64,000 nt of DNA, from positions 62,793,496 through 62,857,495 of the forward strand of contig CM043970.1 of NCBI GenBank assembly GCA_014529385.2, in the 5' to 3' direction. The notes below the pieces were generated by a model, which did not search any database, was not told the origin of the DNA, and worked only from the letters and a program-made list of their open reading frames with translations. Positions 56,488-64,000 of this stretch are shown in pieces (the first letter of the stretch is position 1; every line of letters starts with the position of its first letter). Source of the DNA: Adiantum capillus-veneris (Eukaryota; Streptophyta; Polypodiopsida; Polypodiales; Pteridaceae). A program made the translations under genes and the position numbers.

Positions 56488-57180
56488 ATGATTAAAACAA
56501 TGTCCCTATCGCTTAACGGATTTCAAAAGATAGAATTTGTCAAGAAAAAGAAACAATTTTGTGCGGGACTACCTGAAGAAATGGTGGAGTATGTCAACTC
56601 TCAAAGTCCTAGGACCATCACCAAAGTCATCCACCACACTATGGTTGCTTCGTGCATCAATCTCCAACAAGGGGATGAAAGAAAAGCTAAGCTCATGGAA
56701 AACAAAGAACGAAATGAATCAAAAGGGAAGAACAATGCTCAAAACTCTTCCCAAGGTAACCCCAACAACAACAACAACAAGACCAAGAAGAAAGGAGTTT
56801 TAAAAGGTAAAAATAAACTCTCTCCCGAAAAGCTAGAGGCTTTTTGCAAGGACCATAAATGTTGCAAGTGTGGGGACCAAGGACATGGTTTTTGTTCTTG
56901 CCCCAAAAGAAATGAATGCAATGAGACTCCTAGAGCTTCCATGGTTGAAGCTCCAAAAGAGGATATTCATTGCAAAGGATCATCCCTTTCCTATGCTTGG
57001 GAAAAGGTGAGGGAACATGATCCCTTTATCCTTTTTGACCCTGGCTCTACTCACAATTTCATATCAAAGGAGTTGGCCAATAAATTGGGCATACAAGCTT
57101 TCAAGATGGAAGATATTGTGACTAGTGATCGAGATTTCAAGGGGCAACAAGCCTCCGTTACTCCCTTGATTAGGAAATAG
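56488..57180 (+). pseudogene. Gypsy-4 gag C-terminus and protease
   Basis: A 230-codon open frame that starts within Gag (QFCAGLPEEMVEYVNSQSP), has an Asn-rich basic linker and a CCHC knuckle, CCKCGDQGHGFCSC, near 56,858-56,903. It ends in a protease active-site region, FILFDPGSTHNFISKELANK. The triad reads Asp-Pro-Gly rather than Asp-Ser-Gly. The frame is intact over this length but ends in a TAG well before RT. The ATG used here lies inside Gag and is not the original start. Confidence 0.8.
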
Positions 57181-58610
57181 AGGATTCATGTCCAAATCTA
57201 TGTCGACAAAGAATAATTTCATCTCTCCTCTCCAACATGAGGATGTTATCCTAGCGGCACCATGGTTCAACCGCATGATTGCGAGCATGAAGTTCCCTAA
57301 AAGGAGAATTTTACATACAAGGAAAAGAGCATGTATATAGATGCTAACGAGTCGGCTCATACTATACCTCTTGTAAATTCACCTGCTTTTGATAAATCAA
57401 TGAAAAGCTTGGTTTCTGTGTGTATGATTCTTGTCAAAGAGTCCATAAATGATCATGATGTCTACCAAATCAAAGTGGTAGGAATTAAGAAGAATTAGAG
57501 TTGTCTAATTTTCTAAATAGATTCCAAGATGCTTTTATTGATGACATCCCTATGGAATTACCTCCAAAACAAGAGGATGATGACCATAAGGTAGAGCTTC
57601 TACCTGGGAGCTCATAGCCTAGTAAGCCTCCTTATCGAGTTTCTCAAGTTGAACAAGAGGAGATTATGAGGCAAGTGCATGAACTAGTAGACAAGGGCAT
57701 GGTGAGGCCTAGTTCATCTCCCTTTTGTTCACCGGTCCTACTAGTGCAAAATAAAGACAACACATACCATATGTGTGTCGATTATAGAGCACTAAAGAGA
57801 ATCACTATCTAAAACAAATTTCCCATACCACGGGTAGAAGATCTATTGGATAATCTACAAGGCTCTACCTACTTCAATAGGATTGACCTTAAAAGTGGCT
57901 ATCATCAAATAAGGATAGTGAGTGAAGATATTGTAAAGACCGCTTTTTGCACAACGTTTGGTCTTTATAAATATCTTGTCATGCCTTTTGTATCGACAAA
58001 TGCTCCAGCCACATTCAAACTGCTAAATGGAGAAAAACATTAGGCCCTACTGCAAGTTTACAAAAGTATTCTTTAATGATATCATCATCTCTCCAATTAT
58101 CTTGAGGAGCATAAGCAACATTTTTAGGTAATCTTTCAAGCTTTGAGGAAGAATAAACTTTTCATTAACCAAAAGAAGAGTGAATTTTTTCTGCAAGAGA
58201 TCTAGTAGTTAGGTCACATTATCTCTCAAGACAATATCCTTATGGATCCATCAAAGTTAGAGGTAATAAAATGATAGACTAACCCAAGGAATCTACACGA
58301 GCTACAAAGCTTTATTGGTATGTGTGCCTACTATAGATGCCTTATTGAAAAATTCTCACAAATAGCAAGACCATTACATGACTTGACAAACAAGAATGTT
58401 AAGTACATATGGACTGCGAAAGAGTAAAATTCTTTTGAGAAGCTTCAAGAAAATCTTACCTCTCAACATGTGCTTACACTACTAGATCTCTCAAAACCAT
58501 TTGACATCCAATGTGATGCTTGTGGAGATTTCCTTGGAGCAGTCTTGCTCCAAGAAGGGAATGCCATAGCATATGAAAGCTAAAGACTCAATACCGATGA
58601 ACTAGCGTTG
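57181..58610 (+). pseudogene. Gypsy-4 reverse transcriptase and RNase H start
   Basis: The RT fingers read KPPYRVSQVEQEEIMRQVHE and MCVDYRALKRITI. Motif A is intact ([16 protein letters not shown]). Motif B reads [15 protein letters not shown], with small changes. Motif C reads FFNDIII, with Asn replacing the first catalytic Asp. RNase H follows with FDIQCDACGDFLGAVLLQEG, keeping its first Asp. The frame is interrupted by a TAA/TAG at several points and by the MITE at 58,617. Confidence 0.85.
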
Positions 58611-58616
58611 GACATG

Positions 58617-59080
58617 CATTAGGAAAGGATGAGGTCTAGTAGGGCCTCTTTATTTTCCATGAGATCAAGGAGGTGATTAACATTTTGATGAATAGGTGCA
58701 TGCCATGTGTGCAACAATGGTGGGTGTGTAAGAGAGGTGTAGGAATGGTCAAAGGATTCACTTTTCCCCCAAAAAAAGTAAGGGGACAAATTTATGATTT
58801 TTAGCCTTCCATAAATCCTACATACAATCTCCGATTTGAGCGGAGATTATAGATCTATAATCTATATGCCGAGCTCTTTTTGTAGATATGTTACTGATAT
58901 AGTTTTGCCCGCTAGATTTTAGCTTTCATTTTGGGGGAAAATTTTGAATTCAAATAAACTAGCCATTTTGCCTGTTTAAATTCAGAAGCTCTCCTTTGAT
59001 TGCTTTCTTAATACTAGAGCTTTGACTTTATTAAACTACCAAATAAAAAGGCCCTCCTAGATCCCATTCTCTTCTTAATG
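58617..59080. mobile_element. MITE-like insertion with about 40-bp terminal inverted repeats, 464 bp
   Basis: It interrupts the RNase H frame of gypsy-4 between Asp-Met and Tyr-Glu-Lys-Glu-Leu. The left end begins CATTAGGAAAGGATGAGG and the right end, reverse complemented, begins CATTAAGAAGAGAATGGG. Similarity continues past AGGGCC for about 40 bases. Removing 58,617-59,080 joins the coding sequence in frame with normal domain spacing. No perfect target duplication remains with these ends; ATG could be a 3-bp duplication if the right end is set three bases earlier. No transposase is present. Confidence 0.7.
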
Positions 59081-59278
59081 TACGAAAAAGAGCTACTAGC
59101 TATTCTACATGCTCTAGACACATGGAAGCACTATCTTTTGGGAACTCCATTCATCTTACGGATACACCACCAAAGTCTCGAGTACTTCAGGATGCAAACC
59201 AAGATTTCCGAAAAACAAATGAGGTGGGAAAATTTTCTTTCACAATTCCATTTTCATATTTCTTTTATTGCTGGGTAA
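59081..59278 (+). pseudogene. Gypsy-4 RNase H, second part
   Basis: Resumes after the MITE with YEKELLAILHALDTWKHYLL and ends in QMRWENFLSQFHFHISFIAG, the typical C-terminal strand and helix of gypsy RNase H. Confidence 0.8.
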
Positions 59279-59329
59279 GAATAATCAAATAGTCGATGCA
59301 TTATCATGACAACCTAGCCTATAAATATA

Positions 59330-60660
59330 GTGTCTATAGCGACTCACAATGATCTATCATCTATGATAGATGAGTATGCTACTGACCCTAATTTTAAGGA
59401 CATAATGTCAGTCCTTGCTTTAGGGAAGAAAGAAGAACCATTCACCCTACAGGATGGTTATCTTTTCCATGGAAATAGGCTATGTTTTTCTCACACCCTT
59501 CATGAGAAAGTGATGTATGAATACCAGGCCCCTCCCTATGCGGGGCATAAAGGGATTCAACCTACTCTTTGAGGAGCAAAGACATATTTTTATTGGCCCA
59601 CCATGAAAGCCGACATACAAGAGTATGTTTCTAAATGTGTGGTATGAAAAAGACAAATCATGATAGAAGGAACAAACCTTGATTACTTCAGCCTTTGCCA
59701 ATCCCTAATTCACCATGGGAGAGTGTATCCATGGATTTTATCTTTGGATTACTCAAGTCTATCCGTGGGAATACGAGAATATGGACAATAGTTGATAGGT
59801 TTAGCAAGCAAGCACACTTTATTCCTGTCAAAAAGACTATTAAGGCACACCAAATGGCAACCCTCTTCATATCCTAGATTTTCAAACACCATGGATTTCC
59901 AACATCCATCGTGTCAAATATAGAATGACCAATAATTTCTAGATGGGTCTCTTTGAAAATCTAGGTACAAGGTTGAATTTCTCTTTGTCCTATTGCCCAC
60001 GAACGAAGGGCCAAAGTAAAATAGCTAACCTTACAATTTTTTATCTACTAAAGACTTATGTTACAGAAGTAGATCAACGCTCACAATGGGAGAAGTATCT
60101 ACCACTTGTAGAGTATGTGTACAATAACACTATCCATACTACTACAAGAAAGGCACTTTTTGAAATCATTGAGGGAAGACCAAAAAGTCCCTTGCTACTT
60201 AAGGTACATGGGAAGATCTTCGATGCCGATGAGTATAGACGAGACCTACAAGAATCTTTCCAAAAGATTAAGGAAGCTGTATCCATCTCCAAACAAAGGA
60301 AAAAAGTTGATGCTAACAAGCACAGAAGGGCCTTAACATTCAAAGAAAATGATTGGGTCTTACTTAAGTTTCCCAAGGCTGGATTGAGGCAAACTACGTG
60401 CAAAAATTCTACAGGCCACCAAAAGTATTATGCTAAATAAGCAAAAAGATATTATGGTCCTTTTTCAAATTATAAAACCAACTAGTGAGATGGTTTATCA
60501 ACTCAAGTTTCCCAACCATTGTCTCATACACAATGCTTTTCATGTGAGCATACTCAAGCCTTACAAACGAGAGACACCAAGACAACCAATCATTGAAGAG
60601 CCCCCAAAGATCAAAGATCAAGAAGAGGTGCTACAAACCAAATCTATCCCTTTGACATGA
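59330..60660 (+). pseudogene. Gypsy-4 integrase
   Basis: The zinc domain shows HEKVMYEYQAPPYAGHKG; the CX2C motif is broken by a stop in KCVV. The core has the first Asp in [13 protein letters not shown]. The second site reads SIVSNIE, with Asn for Asp. The third reads RTKGQSKIANL, with Lys for Glu. Two of the three catalytic residues are therefore lost. The C-terminal part (KKVDANKHRRALTFKENDWV) and the tail FPNHCLIHNAFHVSILKPY follow after frameshifts. An acidic Asp/Glu-rich frame from about 60,870 ends near 61,020. Confidence 0.85.
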
Positions 60661-61024
60661 GTTCAAGGTACTTTGGCATGGTAAGATTATGCGACTCTCA
60701 TCACTGCATCAACCAAAGCTTTGGTTCGTAGTTCTTGTAACACCTCGAGGAAGGACCGTTTTTGTCACTAATGAAGTGGAGACCATCTTTGACCCTTTAC
60801 CACCTACTGCTTTGGATGAGGGGGGGATAGGGGACAGAGAGACCAATGATTCAATCGAGAACTTCCAATCTCAGTGAGGATGAATTCCATGATGACGATG
60901 ATGAGATGGAAGATCTAGATGACAAGTTTGAAGATGATGAAGCCATGGCTAGCACATCCACAAAGAACAATTCAATTTCCCTCTTTATTGATTTAGGAGC
61001 CATAGGTTTGAATTTAAATTAAGC

Positions 61025-62029
61025 TACTTGTAGAGATCTTTTGGAGGATGATTCATAAATATTTTGTATATTTTATTCTATGAAAAGAGTTTTTCATGTT
61101 GTCCATTCATTTTGTCTCTCCCCCTCTATTTCTCTTTTTAATTTTGACAAGCACGCTAATATTTATGTTAATCAAGTGGGTGTGATTAATTTAATAATGA
61201 AATATCTATCATTTTTTCTACAATTATTTTAAAAAAAGACAAATGCTTTGTGAATTTTTGAGAGAATAGAAGGAAGTACTAAAAATTTCTTTAAAGAGGA
61301 GCTTCTTTATTGTGCTCCTTGCTCAACACCTCTTCATAGCAGGTCTTGAGGGTGTGCAAAGGCAAAGTTAGAGAGCTTGCAAAGATAATATGTCCTAAGG
61401 CAGTCAATGTTGAGCCCAACTGGCAGAGGCTTACAAGTCCATTGACAAAAATGTAGAGCTCTTGCTTGAAGGGCAAGCCAGAGCTTGAAAGAAACTAACA
61501 TAGGTACTACTATCTTGTAAAATGTGGGGACACTTCACTCTATCACTATGAAAAATGAAAAATGTGGGCTTGCAAGGGGTACTTGATCAAACACTAGATA
61601 TTTTACTCTCAATTATTTGTTGAATGGAGGGCTTTTTGGTCCATCACAAAAGCACGCCATCACCATGCTTGGAGGGTGTACATATAAGACAAGGGGTTCT
61701 GTTTGTAAAACATGATTGTTTGTGTTTTTACCATAACGGTGTGAACAATTTGTGAGGGTCACTACAAAACACGATGTATGCTTGGTGGGTTGCACTTGCA
61801 GGGTATATGCAAGCTTTGGCAAAGGATGTTGTCCATGTTTGGCTCTCATCTCTAGCGGTGGTTATGGCATGGAGCTTTTTCTTTGTCGCTTCATATTTAT
61901 TCACATAGCTAGCATTTCAAGTTTTTATATTGTTTTTTTTTATTTTTAAAAAGAGGTAAATCATGTTTTTAAAGATTGAATCTTTAAAAAAATTGTTTAG
62001 ATAGAGGGAGACTCAAATTTGAATTCCAT
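61025..62029. other. No gene recognised; possible gypsy-4 3' region
   Basis: AT-rich sequence with no LTR terminus or polypurine tract that I can support. Sequence resembling the LINE leader begins near 62,040. Confidence 0.35.
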
Positions 62030-64000
62030 AAGGCCCTCTTCATCATTGTGGAGAGAGAGACACTTGCTGCTGTTGTCCCCCCTCTCCATCGCTATCCATC
62101 CCCCCTCCCTCACATAGCTGCACGTTTGCCCTGCAGCGCGCACCTTGCAACTGCCCCCTCTTCCTCCAGCCCGCTGCCTTGGCCTGCTCTCGTGCGCCAA
62201 CCCGCTCCTCCCCCATCCTGCTGCCCAGGCCAGCTTTGTGCACCAGCTTGCTCCCCCTCCCTCCACCCCGCTGCCCCATTCCGCTGCCCATGCCCGTTTC
62301 TGCCAGCTTGCTCCCCCCATTTCACTACCGCAGCCCCTTTTTCTCCATACCCCCCCCCCCCTTTTTTGTTTTTTTTTACGTCTCCCTCCCTCCCGAAGTC
62401 CTCACTTGCCCAACCCTGCAGTAGAGTGGTTGTTGAGAATTTACTCGCCGAGCTCTCAGGTGCTTGTCTTCACGCCCCCCCTCTCCTACACAGCAGCAGA
62501 CACAAATGGAGGCTCATGCTCCACCCCAAAGGGACTCCTCAGAAGCCCCCTCTCCCGACCCTGCAGAGCCCACCATGATACTTTCTCTTTCACCGCCGAC
62601 AGAGCAAGCGAGCCTCGTAGAAGAGGTGGAGAGCCTCCAAGCGACCTCTGTCATCTGCAAGATTCTTGGCACAAAACCCAGTAGAGGAGAGCTCCGTGCA
62701 GAGGTGGGCAAGATCTTGGACGTTCAAATCCTCGGACGAGGCTATTATTAGATTGAGTTTGAGACCTACGAGATGGCGTCTAAGGTCATCTCCATGAGCC
62801 CTTTGACCATCCAAGCAGTTCAAGCCCACTTTCAAAAGAGGAGACATGGTTTTGACCCTGCTTTAGATGTTCTGGTAGATGAGGCAGACATTCCCATCTC
62901 TGTCTGCTTTCCTGGATTGCGGAGGAAGTACCTACCACTTTTTTCCAGGATAGGCTCAACAATTGAGACTCTCCTGGAGACACCTCGCACGACAGCCTTA
63001 GTAGCTGCCAAGGCGACCGGTATTCTCTCAGTTTGAATTGTGGTTAGGGACACTCACACTCTCCCGAAGGTCATCCTCCTTCCTCGAGTGAGTGGAGGTT
63101 GGTTTAGACAGAGTGTGGAGTATTCGAGCCTCCCAAATTAGTGCTTCATTTGTCAACAGATGGGCCATCACGCAAATGCATGTCCACAGAGGAGGCCCCA
63201 ACCTACACCACAAGCCCAGCCCCAGGCTGCACGGGCTGGCCAGCAGTCGCAGGCAGAGACAGAGCACACAGGCAGAGCCACCCTCCGATCCTCGGGCTCT
63301 AGTGGAGGAGGGATGGTAGTAGGTTTGTGGTTGAAAACGGTAGGGATCACAGCGATAGCCTGGCACTCAGAGTGGTCCTCAAACACCTACCCAGTAGCAG
63401 TGGGTTCCCACGGGGAACCAATTTGGTCCTCTTGAGTAGGACAAGGTCCCTGCTCCAACCTCCACTTCAGCCTCACCCGCGACAGCCCCCCTCCCCCCAC
63501 GTTCGCCCCCTCCTAATCATCCCCCCCCCCGCGCCTCTTGCTCCAACCGCCTCTCTGCCTCACCCCTCTACCTTTGCCAATCCCCCTCGCCCCTATTCTC
63601 CCCCACCTCCCCCTCCCCCTCCCCCTCCCGCTCCAATTGCACTGTCGACCCAAAGAGCAGGGCCATCCCTCGCTGCTAGGATATCTCTTGGCAGCACATT
63701 TGCCAAGAGTCACTTGGTGAGAGAGGGACAGCCTTTCTTGTAGTCCCCCCCTACATATACAAGTGTCTCCCTTTGCAGCAGTCCCTCGTGGTTTGACGAG
63801 CTTCGACATTTGATGCCTATGGCACTTCTTTGCCTACGACTTTACACGCTTTCTCGGCGATTCCTCATCAGAGCTTAAGCCAGCCTGCTTCAGGGTTCAT
63901 GTTTTGTTCCTTGTAGCTAGGGGGATAGAGGCCTTGGACACAATGGTAGGCTTCTCTTTTCCCCTTTGCGGTAGGGACCAGACTGAGTGGACTCTTGAAT
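62030..64000 (+). mobile_element. Second LINE copy (5' half), running off the right edge
   Basis: It is homologous to 46,192-48,250 of the first LINE: a C-rich leader (with C12 at 62,350-62,361), ORF1 starting at 62,506, and the ORF1 C-terminal region at the window edge. It is far more decayed than the first copy. The left terminus is approximate, and no target duplication can be tested because the 3' end is outside. Confidence 0.85.
62506..64000 (+). pseudogene. LINE copy 2 ORF1 (many stops)
   Basis: The frame begins MEAHAPPQRDSSEAPSPDPA, parallel to copy 1. It carries an in-frame deletion after SRGELR, relative to the first copy. Stops occur at positions where the first copy has Gln or Arg: TAG at 62,749 (Gln in copy 1), TGA in the ILSV region near 63,034 (Arg in copy 1), and TAG before the knuckle (Gln in copy 1). 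The knuckle itself, CFICQQMGHHANAC, is intact. The C-terminal domain continues to the window edge. It would have been an RNA-binding protein, but it is now a pseudogene. Confidence 0.85.

Noticed and set aside
62048-62684. Overlapping Pro/Ser-rich frames before and over LINE copy 2 ORF1
   Set aside because: Same reason: C-rich leader sequence. The homologous frame to copy 1 starts at 62,506.

Overview
The window looks like heterochromatin-type DNA from the nuclear genome of a land plant. It has Ty3/gypsy and Ty1/copia LTR retrotransposons primed by initiator Met-tRNA (TGGTATCAGAGC-type sites), an L1-type LINE with a CCHC ORF1 and a C-terminal zinc-binding domain in ORF2, CACTA-like miniature elements, and long CT/CA/AG microsatellites. 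Many elements are nested and almost every long reading frame is a decayed retroelement frame. The species cannot be named from the sequence. A large, repeat-rich plant genome (possibly a fern or another non-flowering lineage) is only an impression.

Layout. 1-896: the 5' end of a minus-strand LTR element, inserted in the 5' LTR of a deleted plus-strand gypsy element (gypsy-1, 897-4507). Gypsy-1 abuts a long LTR-like repeat (4508-5430, copy 1). That repeat is interrupted by a minus-strand 3' LTR (5431-5970). 7,000-12,900: a minus-strand gag-protease element with four CCHC knuckles, no reverse transcriptase, and its own polypurine tract and 3' LTR. 13,746-28,609: plus-strand gypsy-2, split by a CACTA-like insertion (19,320-19,922) and by a 7.6-kb element with 173-bp LTRs (20,060-27,624). 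28,610-30,431: copy 2 of the long LTR repeat, followed by a primer binding site and a non-coding interior.

31,950-32,204 holds the one good candidate for a host gene. It encodes an 84-residue secreted cysteine-rich peptide precursor, with a TATA-like box and an AATAAA signal. Next come gypsy-3 (33,620-40,632, complete with a perfect TATGG target duplication), a decayed copia pol (42.7-44.7 kb), a 374-bp CACTA MITE (45,452-45,825, GTG duplication), and a nearly full-length LINE (46,192-53,134, 11-bp duplication and poly-A tail). After these lie gypsy gag/protease remnants, an opposite-strand RT fragment, gypsy-4 (56.5-61 kb, carrying a second MITE), and the 5' half of a second, older LINE copy that runs off the right edge.

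There is no operon or pathway. The genes relate to each other as insertions of different ages. The retroelement proteins mostly carry broken catalytic motifs (Asp to Asn or Tyr changes, frameshifts, internal deletions, stops), so these copies are fossils. All boundaries come from reading LTR termini, primer sites, polypurine tracts and target duplications by eye. No database search was possible.
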